Assembly: GCF_034111725.1 (NCBI RefSeq)
Contig: NZ_JAWUWR010000077.1
Coordinates: forward strand, 13,615 to 77,614
DNA from: Thalassolituus sp034111725
GTDB lineage: Bacteria > Pseudomonadota > Gammaproteobacteria > Pseudomonadales > Oceanobacteraceae
DNA length: 64,000 nt
Direction of reading: 5' to 3'
A model generated the notes under the pieces. It saw nothing but the letters and a program-made list of their open reading frames with translations, made no database searches and was not told the origin of the DNA. Made by a program: the position numbers and the translations under genes. Positions 47,501 through 56,554 of the stretch are shown piece by piece. Each line of letters opens with the position of its first letter. Positions within the stretch are counted from its first letter, which is position 1.

Positions 47501-50433
47501 TTGTACTGACCCTGAATGGTTCTCCAGTGAGCGCTCTTAACTATGATGGTACTACCGCCAGCACGGATCGTGATTTGATGGTTAGCCAATGGCGCGGTGT
47601 CGATATTCAGCCGGGCGCTAACCGTTTTGGTGTCACTATTCTTGATAGCAATGGTGACGTAGTGAGTGAATTTGAGAAGACAGTTCACTTCTCCCAAGAT
47701 CCAGCCAAGGCAGAGTTAGTACTCGATCAAAGTTCAGTAATCGCTGATGGTATTAACCCACCAACCATTGCTGTGCGCTTAACCGATAAAGACGGCTTCC
47801 CTATTCGTGCCAAAGTTCAAGGCGAAGTAGAAGTTCTATCGCCGTATCAGCTATATGATGAAGCGCGTCAAATTGAAGCGAACCCGCTAGCAATGATGCA
47901 AACGCCGCACTATCAAGTCGGTAGCGATGGTATTACCCGTATTCAATTAGCACCAACTTTCCAAGCCGGTGAAGCCGTGTTGCGTTTCCATCACTCTAAC
48001 GGCCAAACCGATGAACTACGCGTGTGGTTAAAACCGCAAGATCGTGAGTGGATTTTGGTCGGTTTAGGTGATCTATCCGTGGGTTATAACGCTGGCGGTG
48101 GTGATAGTGCGTCGATGAAAGCTGCGGGTATTGATGACAACATCTACAGCGATGGTCGTTTAGCCTTCTTTACCCAAGGCCAAGTATCGGGAGAATGGTT
48201 GATCACGGCTGCCTACGATTCAGGCAAATCTGAAGCAGAGCCGTTCGCTCGTGTGATTGAGCCGGATCGTTACTACACCCTTTACGGTGATGCGAGCCAA
48301 CAACAACTGGATGCTAGCTCTGCGCGTAAGCTGTATGTGCGCATTGAACGTGAGCGTTTTTACACCGTATTTGGAGACATCAATACCGACCTGAACGTTA
48401 CCACCCTAGGTCGTTATAACCGTAAATTGACAGGTTTGCAGTCGGTATACCAAGGTGATGTTGTTGAATTATCCGGTTTTATTAGCCAAACCAACCAAGG
48501 TTTTGTACGTGACGAAATTCAAGGTGATGGCACGTCTGGTCTGTATCGTTTACAGAAGCAGCAATTAGTTCTCAACAGCGAAAACGTCAGTTTAGAAATT
48601 CGCGACCGTTATCGCAGCGAAGTGGTGCTTTCTACCCAATTGCTACAACGCGATGTTGATTACGTTATCGACTATCAAGATGGCACAATTTATTTCAAGA
48701 GCCCAATCGCCAGCACCGATGCTTCCTTCAATCCACGCTATATCGTGGTTGAATATGAAGTCGACGCCGGTGATAACCTTGGCTATATCAGTGGTGGCCG
48801 TGCTGGTGTGAAATTACTGGGCGATACCGTACGTGCTGGTGTCACCGCCATTACGCAAAATCAAACAGGTGATGATCGTAACTTACAAGCGTTTGACGCT
48901 ACTGTGAAATTGGGTGATACCGAAATTAGCGCTGAAATAGCTCAATCGGAAGAAGTTGTAGCAGGTGATGCCACCACAGCTAATGCCCATCGCATTGAGA
49001 TCGCACATCGTAATGAAGTTATCGAAGCCAAAGCCTATGTGCAAAGCCAAGATAATGGCTTCGGTTTAGAGCAAACATCCGACAGCGAAAATGATTACCG
49101 CAAAGAAGGTATTGAGGGTAACTGGTACATAACCGACCGTGATCGCCTGCAAGTATTAGGTTTTCATCACTATGGTTTGAGTACAGAATTAAATAGCTAT
49201 CAAAGCCAAGTAGACTGGATTCATCGTTTAGATGACGATCAACAATTCTCGTTTGGTGTCGTCACTGCGCAAAATGAAAGCACTGACGAAACCTTATACA
49301 CGGACCAATTGTCCGCTGGTTTCAGTCGTCGTTTCATGAATAACCGCATGACCTTAAGCTCACAGTTACTTGGTAACGTATCCGAGCGCAGCGACGCTTA
49401 TGATCGCTTATTATTGGGTGCCGATTATCGCCTAGACGATGACTACAGCTTATTCGCTGAACACGAAACTGGGTTTGAAAGCGATGCACCTCAACGCTCC
49501 GTATTCGGTGTTCGTGCCACGCCTTGGGCCGGCGCTCGCGCCGAACAAAGTATCGAACAAGTGGAGCAAGATGACAGCTATCGCTTATTTGCGGTATCCG
49601 GTTTATCGCAAGAGTTCTTACTGAACGAAGCATGGAGCTTAAGCACTGGTTTCGAGCAATCGCAAGATTTGGAAAATAGTGCGCCTGAAGAAATCGGTAC
49701 ATCAGAAAACTTCCATGCCGTATACGTTGGCAGTGCTTATCGCACACCTATTTGGCAGTGGAATAACCGTGTCGAATATCGTAACGGCAATATCAATGAT
49801 AAGTGGGTAGCTCGTACTAGCTTGTATCACCCACTAAGCGATGCACTAGCCACCGGTGGTAGCGTTAATTGGTTCCACGAAAATGGTGATGATACCTACT
49901 CCAACCAATTAGATGCGCGCTTCGACTTAGCCCTACGTCCGCGTAAAGATCCATTTGCTCTATTATGGCAAACGCGTTGGGTACAAGAAGCTTACGGTGG
50001 TAGCGGCATTCCTGATCGCACACGTAAGTTAATTAATAATATTCATGCAAACTGGTTGATTACTGAGCGTGATCAGTTGGCAGGACAATACGGTATTAAG
50101 CGTGTGTTGGATCAATACGGCAGCGGTAATTACGCCTCAACCACAGACTTTATGGCAACAGAATGGCGCCACCACCTGACCGAACGTTGGGATGTTGGAG
50201 CTCATGGTCGCCGTTTACATGGCTACGAAGCAGGCCAAGTTAATCATGGTGCCGGATTATCCGTCGGTTATATTCCGAAAACCAACGTATGGGTTGGCTT
50301 GGGTTATAACTTTACCGGCTTTATTGATAGCGACTTCTCCGCTTCTAACTTCACCGCCAAAGGTGTTTATCTGAAGCTCCGCTTTAAAGCTGACCAAGAG
50401 TCACTGGCTACTATGCGAGCAGCTTTCCAATAA
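44584..50433 (+). CDS. Giant outer-membrane protein: DUF11/SdrD-like region, OmpA-like domain, C-terminal beta-barrel
   Basis: 1949 residues, signal peptide ending TANKAFA. The mature start TPANTEIENTAVASYQ matches the secreted partners. Residues about 380-500 are DUF11-like; 510-610 look like a Cna-B/SdrD fold (RLFGRVFLDDCNGN, then VVTDEAGEWHIEDV); 620-750 are another DUF11-like domain. An OmpA_C-type domain at about 775-885 has VGHTDSTR, LSEARAKSV and RAQNRRVEV, which in OmpA contacts peptidoglycan. Residues about 1040-1150 are Ig-like, and from about 1160 to the end alternating strands form a probable barrel (GVYLKLRFK near the C-terminus). Likely the outer-membrane anchor or exporter of the operon. 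Confidence 0.8.
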   Translation: MTLFNTHSKSLLTTVRAAVLLTGMGMLSMTTANKAFAAVTPANTEIENTAVASYQVAGVDFTKAASVSLTTQEINPGPIAPTPSEISLGHYDDTGTSNDTYLTDSECSDSAGNYTSLTGFTDLSGTSHSLPSNYSLSNDQFGYKVGEPLFILVTEGDKNINPVRPDQIVITISSSDGSDTETIRLTETGDNTGEFAGVLPTAVAGNSSQSYNCVLSVKTGQTIVATYQDAADNTDIVSDSTRFDPSSRVFNAATGAPINGVNVTLIDVSTGLPADGKVFDDDGVTPYPSTVKTGPAPAISASAVTPSFADGAFRFPVIANGEYQLQVTGPADFRIPSDLTDDELINAPNGPFDITAISRGESFTVNNRVFVTDIGADPLDTNLLLSKTASKNEAGVGDFVEFTIRLSNGEVLLNDAEVKDQLPAGLRYRQGSARINGVKVEDPSISSKGTLLAFTLPEVAAEASLTLTYVTQVSTLAKGQVTNTAWINDDVVVSNRASARVSIRDEFYKDNARLFGRVFLDDCNGNQESADGVPNIRLFMEDGTYVVTDEAGEWHIEDVKPGTHVVQIDKATVPPYMELMECDLRGFHAGRDFSQFVDVQGGSFWRVDFALKMLEPDMGEVTQQLNHELVPLDIAANQPTPYNSPVKQKVRFTIDVKGTGLAVNNVIQMIALPDGLIYQTGTTDIDGVASADPEISYGTLIYRLGDKPENWSHQIHFDAVVTDQAQSGDLVTRSITRFQAEGQTPQQVKAATTTALLILPPADGEVKPVSPPKFANFSDVLTDEDKQNLRSVIERLDGLDNLKIQIVGHTDSTRISKRNQHIFADNQALSEARAKSVATYLAEELKVAGSQVTALGKGATVPVASNGSAEGRAQNRRVEVKVLNADAVLSLKSQGSDLQVAGVQSLIPGFTGLPATAAGNPAQMPSELLIPEFDEQWFDTAADDAQWLWPPLDRSPAIGSIKIAILHAKKQRIVLTLNGSPVSALNYDGTTASTDRDLMVSQWRGVDIQPGANRFGVTILDSNGDVVSEFEKTVHFSQDPAKAELVLDQSSVIADGINPPTIAVRLTDKDGFPIRAKVQGEVEVLSPYQLYDEARQIEANPLAMMQTPHYQVGSDGITRIQLAPTFQAGEAVLRFHHSNGQTDELRVWLKPQDREWILVGLGDLSVGYNAGGGDSASMKAAGIDDNIYSDGRLAFFTQGQVSGEWLITAAYDSGKSEAEPFARVIEPDRYYTLYGDASQQQLDASSARKLYVRIERERFYTVFGDINTDLNVTTLGRYNRKLTGLQSVYQGDVVELSGFISQTNQGFVRDEIQGDGTSGLYRLQKQQLVLNSENVSLEIRDRYRSEVVLSTQLLQRDVDYVIDYQDGTIYFKSPIASTDASFNPRYIVVEYEVDAGDNLGYISGGRAGVKLLGDTVRAGVTAITQNQTGDDRNLQAFDATVKLGDTEISAEIAQSEEVVAGDATTANAHRIEIAHRNEVIEAKAYVQSQDNGFGLEQTSDSENDYRKEGIEGNWYITDRDRLQVLGFHHYGLSTELNSYQSQVDWIHRLDDDQQFSFGVVTAQNESTDETLYTDQLSAGFSRRFMNNRMTLSSQLLGNVSERSDAYDRLLLGADYRLDDDYSLFAEHETGFESDAPQRSVFGVRATPWAGARAEQSIEQVEQDDSYRLFAVSGLSQEFLLNEAWSLSTGFEQSQDLENSAPEEIGTSENFHAVYVGSAYRTPIWQWNNRVEYRNGNINDKWVARTSLYHPLSDALATGGSVNWFHENGDDTYSNQLDARFDLALRPRKDPFALLWQTRWVQEAYGGSGIPDRTRKLINNIHANWLITERDQLAGQYGIKRVLDQYGSGNYASTTDFMATEWRHHLTERWDVGAHGRRLHGYEAGQVNHGAGLSVGYIPKTNVWVGLGYNFTGFIDSDFSASNFTAKGVYLKLRFKADQESLATMRAAFQ

Positions 50434-50442
50434 ACCTAACTT

Positions 50443-50476
50443 AGAGGGTCATCTCTGCCGAGATGCTCCCTCTTTG
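50443..50476 (+). terminator. Hairpin after the surface-protein operon
   Basis: AGAGGG-T-CATCTC / GAGATG-CT-CCCTCT around TGCC, followed by TT. A stable stem 10 nt after the last stop of the operon; the T-run is short. Confidence 0.6.
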
Positions 50477-50562
50477 GCCTCATCACCCCATTCCATCCTT
50501 GCCGCCTTGCTGTACTCTATAGCACTGATTTTATTGCGCTCTCGTTAGATAAAGGACACAGT

Positions 50563-51585
50563 ATGACCTCGCGTGACCAACTTGTTGGCGACAACGGCCA
50601 GCCTGCCTACGGCATATTCCCTCGGGGTGTTGGTGATATCAATTTTATGGATTTCGATCTGCGTAACAGTATGGATCGTAAAATTGGACAATCAGCCAAG
50701 CGTCGTCGCTTTAATCAATTTGAATTTATTGGCATTACCAGTCCAAGTTTGATTGTTGGTATCGCGATTGTTGACTTGAAACTGGTCAGTAATGCGTTCG
50801 TTTATCTATTTAATCCTGAGACCAAAGCCTACAAAGAATACAGTTTTCTCCAACCATTAAGTCGTGGCACCCACTTTGGTACGCGCCCTAATAAAGACAC
50901 TGTGACCTTTGTTAAAGGCCGCAATCGCATCATCATACGTGCAACCCAACGTCCCGGTATTCGCCAAGTACGAGTATCGCTAAAAGATGGTACACAAATA
51001 CGCGCCAGCATAGATGAGAGCACTAACTACCACCCTCTTGCACTGTGTACTCGCACCGGCTATGAAGGTTGGACATATACCCAAAAGATTTGTGCGCGGG
51101 TATGTCATGGTTCCGTAGTGTGGGCTGGTAATACTTATAATCTAGAAAAAATAGGGGCGATGGCTAGCGTCGACTGGACCGGCGGTTTTATGCGCCGCGA
51201 AACAGTATGGAATTGGGGGAGCCTCTCTTGCCGCTTAGCCGATGGCCGGCGTTTAGGGTTTAATTTAGCCGCAGGTGTCAATGAAACTGGATTTACGGAA
51301 AATGCCCTCTGGCTTGATGACCAACTCATCAAAATCAATCAGGTAGATTTCCGCTTTGATCGTTACCAAAGCGATCATGCTTGGGGCATGCATTCTGATG
51401 ATGGCAAAATCCACCTATTCTTCGAACCTCGTGGGCAACGCTGCGAAAAAATTAATGCTCTCATTATTAAGTCTAACTTCACACAGCACTTTGGGCAGTT
51501 TTACGGTGACATCGTATTAGAAAATGAAGTCATTCATTTAGATGGCCAATGGGGCTTTGCCGAAGACCACTACGCTAAGTGGTAA
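50563..51585 (+). CDS. DUF2804 family protein
   Basis: 340 residues, cytoplasmic, without a signal peptide. Conserved DUF2804 stretches are visible: PRGVGDINFMDFDLR near the start, FEFIGITSPSLIVGIAIVDL, and the later HAWGMHSDDGKIHLFFEPRG. The family is widespread in bacteria and has no established function. AAGGACACAGT leader. Monocistronic, ended by a strong bidirectional terminator. Confidence 0.82.
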   Translation: MTSRDQLVGDNGQPAYGIFPRGVGDINFMDFDLRNSMDRKIGQSAKRRRFNQFEFIGITSPSLIVGIAIVDLKLVSNAFVYLFNPETKAYKEYSFLQPLSRGTHFGTRPNKDTVTFVKGRNRIIIRATQRPGIRQVRVSLKDGTQIRASIDESTNYHPLALCTRTGYEGWTYTQKICARVCHGSVVWAGNTYNLEKIGAMASVDWTGGFMRRETVWNWGSLSCRLADGRRLGFNLAAGVNETGFTENALWLDDQLIKINQVDFRFDRYQSDHAWGMHSDDGKIHLFFEPRGQRCEKINALIIKSNFTQHFGQFYGDIVLENEVIHLDGQWGFAEDHYAKW

Positions 51586-51620
51586 CGACTTGCAGAGATT
51601 TCCGAGTAATTCTCACCAAT

Positions 51621-51660
51621 AAAAAGGCCGGTATTTATTTGCATAAATACCGGCCTTTTT
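51621..51660. terminator. Strong bidirectional terminator
   Basis: An 18-bp perfect stem (AAAAAGGCCGGTATTTAT with its complement) around TTGC, with T-runs at the ends on both strands. It separates the DUF2804 gene from the convergent ccm operon. Confidence 0.95.
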
Positions 51661-51676
51661 CATTCAACTAAGACTG

Positions 51677-52912
51677 TTATTCAACACGCTGATCAATGCT
51701 GAGATTTAACAAATCGGTACCGCGAGTGGCAACAGGCGAAATCTGCGTTTGCCAATCACCCGGCTGTGCGATCGGTTGATTAGTGCGAGAAACGCGCGCA
51801 ATAACCGTTACCTCAGCAAAATTACTCAATTGTAAGCCCGCAGCCATCGCCTGAGCATCGCTAAGCGTAATAACCTGAGGTAAGTCTGCCACCGTTAAAC
51901 GCTGTACGGCCAGAGGCATTGGAGGGCCGCTGACGGCTTTCGCTAATACAAACACAGTATCTGTACTATTTACTGCAGTTTTAGCGGCATCCGAGAGCGC
52001 AACAAATACTTGGATTTGAGCACGCTCCATCCAACTTAGATCAATTTCTTCACCCTGCTCGGCGGCAAGACTAGCAGCGCGCTCAATACCTTGGCCTAAC
52101 GACTGCGATTCTGGCCCTTCCGACATGCCAAGATAAAGCTCCTTCCAATGATTAATCGCATCGCTGTAGTGACCTAATTCAAAGGCTAAAATTCCTGCGA
52201 TGCCCATAGTTTGGCGTTGATTAGGCGCTAATTCTAGCGCTCGCTCAACTAGACCGTAAGTTTCTTCATCAGCTACTTGATCGTTAGCAAAAAAACGCGC
52301 CTGTGCCAGTAATGTCATAGTTGCGGCTCTATCTTGTGCCGCCTCAGCTGGCAATGCCGCTAAAATATCGGCAAACACTGCCGCTGCTTGGCTAAAATCA
52401 CCTTGAGCATTTAATAATCGACCGAGCAAATAATTCCACTCCATTTGCCCGGGATCTTTTTTCGCTGCTAACGTTAAACGTTCGATTAATTCCGCTCGTT
52501 CTTTTTCAGAAAGCTCTACTAAACTGGCTTTATCCAGTAACGCCGTAGCGGCTATGGCATTACCCGCACCCCATTGATGATACAAAAGCACAGTAGCGCT
52601 CACCGCAACCACAATTACCAATGCAAGAAATCCACCCCGTAAGGTTTTGCTCGGCGCCGCTCCATAGGCTGTTACTTGGCTAGCACTGGCTAATAATTCA
52701 CGATCTAACTCTAACCGCAGTGCCGCTTTTTCATCTTCCGATACATCCATTGCATCAATGTCTGCGTTACGAGTTTGATGCAAACGTAAATTCTCGCTTT
52801 GCTGAAGTGAGGAAGAGTCTGCATCCAAATCAGCATCGCTACTCTTTAATAATGGCTGCAATAAAACGACGAACAATACCGCCGTTAGCAATAGTAATAA
52901 TGCCCAAATCAT
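51677..52912 (-). CDS. ccmI: Cytochrome c maturation protein CcmI
   Basis: 411 residues: N-terminal membrane helix, cytoplasmic loop with conserved LRLELDRELL, second helix near residue 100, then TPR repeats (about 150-270) and a C-terminal domain of periplasmic type. CcmI is the chaperone that holds apocytochrome c for the haem ligation complex. Last gene of the ccm operon, 4-nt overlap with ccmH. The C-terminal domain contains PMPLAVQRLTV, as in longer CcmI/CycH forms. Confidence 0.9.
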   Translation of the reverse strand: MIWALLLLLTAVLFVVLLQPLLKSSDADLDADSSSLQQSENLRLHQTRNADIDAMDVSEDEKAALRLELDRELLASASQVTAYGAAPSKTLRGGFLALVIVVAVSATVLLYHQWGAGNAIAATALLDKASLVELSEKERAELIERLTLAAKKDPGQMEWNYLLGRLLNAQGDFSQAAAVFADILAALPAEAAQDRAATMTLLAQARFFANDQVADEETYGLVERALELAPNQRQTMGIAGILAFELGHYSDAINHWKELYLGMSEGPESQSLGQGIERAASLAAEQGEEIDLSWMERAQIQVFVALSDAAKTAVNSTDTVFVLAKAVSGPPMPLAVQRLTVADLPQVITLSDAQAMAAGLQLSNFAEVTVIARVSRTNQPIAQPGDWQTQISPVATRGTDLLNLSIDQRVE

Positions 52913-53400
52913 GAAGGGTCGGCCTTATTTGTAGATTGGCTTACTAAGTATTCTTTCTTTAATGCTTCGATACGCGCTTTATCCGCGTCGCTTAAATCAG
53001 AAACTGGTTTTTTTTGTGCGCGACGAATGCCGACGATGAGCAACAGCCCCAGCAATAGAGCAACCACAGGCCCGCCCCACAAGAATAAAGTATTCATACG
53101 AAACGGTGGGTTGTAACGAACAAAATCGCCGTAGCGTGCAACCAAATAATCTACAATTTGATCGTCAGTTTGACCATCTTGCATCAAGGTATATACCTTT
53201 TCACGCAAATCGGCGGCAACCGGAGCACTTGAATCGGCTAGGTTTTGATTCTGGCATTTAGGACAGCGTAAATCCTCTGCTAACAATTCAAAACGACGCG
53301 CATCAGTAGGATCATCAAACGGATACTTTTCACCATCAACTACAGCAAGCACCGGTAGACTAAAAAATGTAAAAACAATAAAGGCCAAGTAATTGCGCAT
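52909..53400 (-). CDS. ccmH: Cytochrome c-type biogenesis protein CcmH
   Basis: 163 residues: signal peptide, the thiol motif LRCPKCQNQNLADS, the conserved RYGDFVRYNPP and one C-terminal membrane helix with a cytoplasmic tail. It reduces the apocytochrome CxxCH cysteines together with CcmG. Stops at the start of ccmI; begins directly where ccmG ends. Confidence 0.95.
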   Translation of the reverse strand: MRNYLAFIVFTFFSLPVLAVVDGEKYPFDDPTDARRFELLAEDLRCPKCQNQNLADSSAPVAADLREKVYTLMQDGQTDDQIVDYLVARYGDFVRYNPPFRMNTLFLWGGPVVALLLGLLLIVGIRRAQKKPVSDLSDADKARIEALKKEYLVSQSTNKADPS

Positions 53401-53921
53401 TATTCCATCGCCTCAAATTGAAGTTTCAATGTCTGCCAAACTTTAGGATTTAAATCTCCGATATGTTTAGCGCGAATAATACCGTTAGAATCTACTAAGA
53501 AGGTTTCTGGTGCACCGTATACACCCAGCTCTAAACCAAGCTGACCATTAGGATCTGATAAATTCCATAAGTACGGATTACCGAAAGACATCAACCAGTC
53601 TTTCGCTTTCTCGTTATTGTCTTTGTAGTTAATCCCAAAAATACGAACACCTTGGCTAGCCAGCTCATTTAGGAAAGCGTGCTCTTGCTTACAAGTCGGG
53701 CACCAAGTAGCCCACACGTTGACTAATGCTGGAGCGCCTAAAATATCAGCTTTTGAAACAGCACGACCATCCTCTAAAACCTTCAATGAAAACTCAGGAA
53801 ATGGATGATCAATTAACGGCGACGGTAAGCTGGTTTTATCTTCTTGGCCAAGACCGACCCAAAACACTACCGCCATTAGGACGAAAATACCAAGAGGGAT
53901 AAAAAGCAAGCCACGATTCAT
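53400..53921 (-). CDS. ccmG: Thiol:disulfide interchange protein CcmG (DsbE)
   Basis: 173 residues: one N-terminal membrane anchor, then a thioredoxin fold with active site WCPTCKQE, the GINYKD and GAPETFLVD motifs (cis-proline loop). Periplasmic reductant in cytochrome c maturation. The start overlaps the ccmF stop by 4 nt. Confidence 0.95.
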   Translation of the reverse strand: MNRGLLFIPLGIFVLMAVVFWVGLGQEDKTSLPSPLIDHPFPEFSLKVLEDGRAVSKADILGAPALVNVWATWCPTCKQEHAFLNELASQGVRIFGINYKDNNEKAKDWLMSFGNPYLWNLSDPNGQLGLELGVYGAPETFLVDSNGIIRAKHIGDLNPKVWQTLKLQFEAME

Positions 53922-55912
53922 GCGTTTACTCCTCCCAATTCAGCACCTTTTGATACCGATACTTTTTTCTCAACACGGCGACGATAACGCTTATCCAGCA
54001 TCGCTAAGAAACCACCGCACGCCATGAAGATAGCGCCAAGCCATACCCAACGCATAAACGGCTTAACCTGTAAGCGCATGCCCCAAGCACCGTTATCTAA
54101 TGGTTCACCCATAGAGACATATAAATCACGGAACAAAGAGACATCAATTGCTGCTTCTGTCATCACCGAGCCACGTGCGGTATAGCGACGCTTTTCCGCC
54201 ATCAAAGTACTAATTAATTCGTCATCTTCATATACATTAAAGCGTACGGCATCCGAGGTGTAGTTCGGCCCAGTAATGTGTCCGCCTTGAGCAAATTCAA
54301 AGACATAATCGCCCAGCGTTTCGCGTTCACCTGGAGCAATACGTACGGATTTTTCCGTGCTGTAATTCGCCACCATAGTCACACCGACAATCGTCACAGC
54401 CACACCTAAGTGCGCCAGAATCATACCGAGATAACTCATTCCTAAATTAGGAATTCGAGTGATTTGTCCGCGCGCTTTCTTCCAAACATCAATAAATGTG
54501 GCAAGCGTGAGCCAAATACTGACACTTAAACCAAGTACCACCATACCTTTCAATTCACCGCTAATAATCATTGGCGTAATAATGCCGAAGACAATCGCTG
54601 CTATCGCTGCAGGCCAAAGCATGGTGCCAATCCGAGAAAGCGAATCGACTTTCCAGCGCGACATAGCACCTGCACCCACCACCACCGCAAGACCAACACT
54701 AAGCGGTACAAACATGGTATTAAACCAAGCGGCACCCACGGACAATTTGCCCAGTCCCATAAAATCGTACACAAGCGGATATAAAGTACCGATTAAAATA
54801 GCTAAGGCGATTACTACTAAGAGTAAGTTATTTAGCAGTAAAAACATCTCGCGCGAAACCAGTTCAAAACGACCAGAGGAAGCAACTGTAGGAGCTTTGA
54901 TAGCGTACAACAGTAAAGACCCCCCAACACAAATACCGAGCAACGCGAGAATAAAAATACCGCGTTCTGGATCGGAGGCGAATGCGTGAACCGATGTCAG
55001 CACCCCAGAGCGAACTAAGAAAGTTCCTAATAAACTTAATGAGAAGGCAAAGATTGCAAGTAAAACAGTCCAGCTTTTAAATAACCCTCGCTTTTCAGTT
55101 ACTGCCAGCGAATGTAGCAATGCCGTCGCGACTAACCAAGGCATTAAAGACGCATTCTCTACTGGATCCCAGAACCCCCAGCCCCCCCAGCCAAGTTCGT
55201 AATACGCCCACCCACTACCCAGTGCGATCCCTACGGTTAAGAAAATCCATGCAGCGGTTGTCCACGGGCGTGACCAACGTGCCCAAGCAGCATCCAAACG
55301 ACCACTCATTAATGCCGCAATAGCAAAGGCAAAAGCTACCGATAAACCAACGTAACCCATGTACAAGGTCGGTGGATGAACAATCAAACCGAAATCTTGC
55401 AGCAAAGGGTTAAGGTCACTGCCTTCAGCCGGGGCTGAGGGTAAATTACGGCTGAATGGATTTGAGGTTTCCAGTGTGAATAAAATGAACCCTACCGAAA
55501 CCATACCCATAATTGCCAACACCCGGGCAATCATGTCGATCGGTAGAGTCTTGCTTAACCAAGCAACTGCCATACCCCATAAGCCCAGCATAGTCACCCA
55601 AAGCAGCAAGGAGCCTTCGTGGGCACCCCATACAGCGCTGATTTTAAACGGGGTTGGTAACGCGGTATTGCTGTTGGCGGCGACATAAGCCACGGAGAAA
55701 TCATCGACAACGAAGCAATACGCTAAGGAAAATAACGATATTAATAAAAATACCGCTTGGCCAGTAGCCAAGGGACGGGCGTACGCCATTAGCCAAGGCG
55801 CTCGGCGATTCACTCCCACCAATGGAACAACCACTTGGAAAGCAGCGCAGACAAAAGCAAATATCAATGCTAACTGACCGAATTCGGGCACCATACTGTA
55901 AAGCTCTGTCAT
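53918..55912 (-). CDS. ccmF: Haem lyase subunit CcmF
   Basis: 664 residues from the ATG at 55912, 4 nt after the ccmE stop; an upstream in-frame start would add 14 basic residues and overlap ccmE. The tryptophan-rich WGGWGFWDPVENASLMPWL block and about 15 membrane helices identify CcmF, the core of the enzyme that ligates haem to apocytochrome. AAGGGATT leader. Confidence 0.95.
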   Translation of the reverse strand: MTELYSMVPEFGQLALIFAFVCAAFQVVVPLVGVNRRAPWLMAYARPLATGQAVFLLISLFSLAYCFVVDDFSVAYVAANSNTALPTPFKISAVWGAHEGSLLLWVTMLGLWGMAVAWLSKTLPIDMIARVLAIMGMVSVGFILFTLETSNPFSRNLPSAPAEGSDLNPLLQDFGLIVHPPTLYMGYVGLSVAFAFAIAALMSGRLDAAWARWSRPWTTAAWIFLTVGIALGSGWAYYELGWGGWGFWDPVENASLMPWLVATALLHSLAVTEKRGLFKSWTVLLAIFAFSLSLLGTFLVRSGVLTSVHAFASDPERGIFILALLGICVGGSLLLYAIKAPTVASSGRFELVSREMFLLLNNLLLVVIALAILIGTLYPLVYDFMGLGKLSVGAAWFNTMFVPLSVGLAVVVGAGAMSRWKVDSLSRIGTMLWPAAIAAIVFGIITPMIISGELKGMVVLGLSVSIWLTLATFIDVWKKARGQITRIPNLGMSYLGMILAHLGVAVTIVGVTMVANYSTEKSVRIAPGERETLGDYVFEFAQGGHITGPNYTSDAVRFNVYEDDELISTLMAEKRRYTARGSVMTEAAIDVSLFRDLYVSMGEPLDNGAWGMRLQVKPFMRWVWLGAIFMACGGFLAMLDKRYRRRVEKKVSVSKGAELGGVNA

Positions 55913-55916
55913 GTTA

Positions 55917-56372
55917 TTAATCCCTTGCCGCTTCCAGCGCTTGTTTGCCCTCAAGGTGCGCTTTTTCGAGCGCGTCTTTTACTTCTGGCGGCATATAATT
56001 TTCATCGTGTTTTGCTAAAACCTCAGAGGCAATAAAAACGCCATCTGTATTTAGTTTGCCCAGTGCCACAATGCCCTGACCTTCGCGGAATAAATCTGGC
56101 AGGATGCCTTCATAGGTGATGGTCACTTCGGATGCACCGTCTGTGACCACAAAGCTGGCACTTAAACCGTCACGCACTACACTGCCGACCTCTACTAAGC
56201 CACCGGCACGGATAGTACGACCCGGTTCAACTTCACCATTGGCAATTTGTGTTGGAGTCATAAACAGATTGATATTCTGCGTAAGCGAGTACATTAGTAA
56301 GCCAACCGCAGAACCTACGGCAATGACTAAAAATACAATTAACGTAAGACGTTTTTTACGCTGAGGGTGCAT
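55917..56372 (-). CDS. ccmE: Haem chaperone CcmE
   Basis: 151 residues: N-terminal membrane anchor, OB-fold, and the haem-binding histidine in LAKHDENYMPPE (HxxxY motif). It receives haem from the CcmC complex and delivers it to CcmF. The start overlaps the ccmD 3' end by 17 nt. Confidence 0.95.
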   Translation of the reverse strand: MHPQRKKRLTLIVFLVIAVGSAVGLLMYSLTQNINLFMTPTQIANGEVEPGRTIRAGGLVEVGSVVRDGLSASFVVTDGASEVTITYEGILPDLFREGQGIVALGKLNTDGVFIASEVLAKHDENYMPPEVKDALEKAHLEGKQALEAARD

Positions 56373-56544
56373 TATGCTTCTCCCGACGCAAGCGTTGTGC
56401 TTGCTCTTTCATTAAACGACGACGGCGCAAGATTGGCTGCACCACGTTGACCGCAACGATCACGGCTGTGATTCCATAGGACAACCAGACATAGAGTCCG
56501 TGTTTTCCCATGGCGATAAATTCTGCAAAACTATTAAATTCCAT
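56356..56544 (-). CDS. ccmD: Haem exporter accessory protein CcmD
   Basis: 62 residues from the ATG at 56544, the usual CcmD length; an in-frame GTG at 56568 would add 8 residues and overlap ccmC. One membrane helix after FIAMGKHGLYVWLSYG, then a basic tail (RRRRLMKEQAQRLRRE), as in CcmD. It stabilises the CcmABC-E complex. Confidence 0.88.
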   Translation of the reverse strand: MEFNSFAEFIAMGKHGLYVWLSYGITAVIVAVNVVQPILRRRRLMKEQAQRLRREKHNAPSA

Positions 56545-56554
56545 AGCGCGAGTC

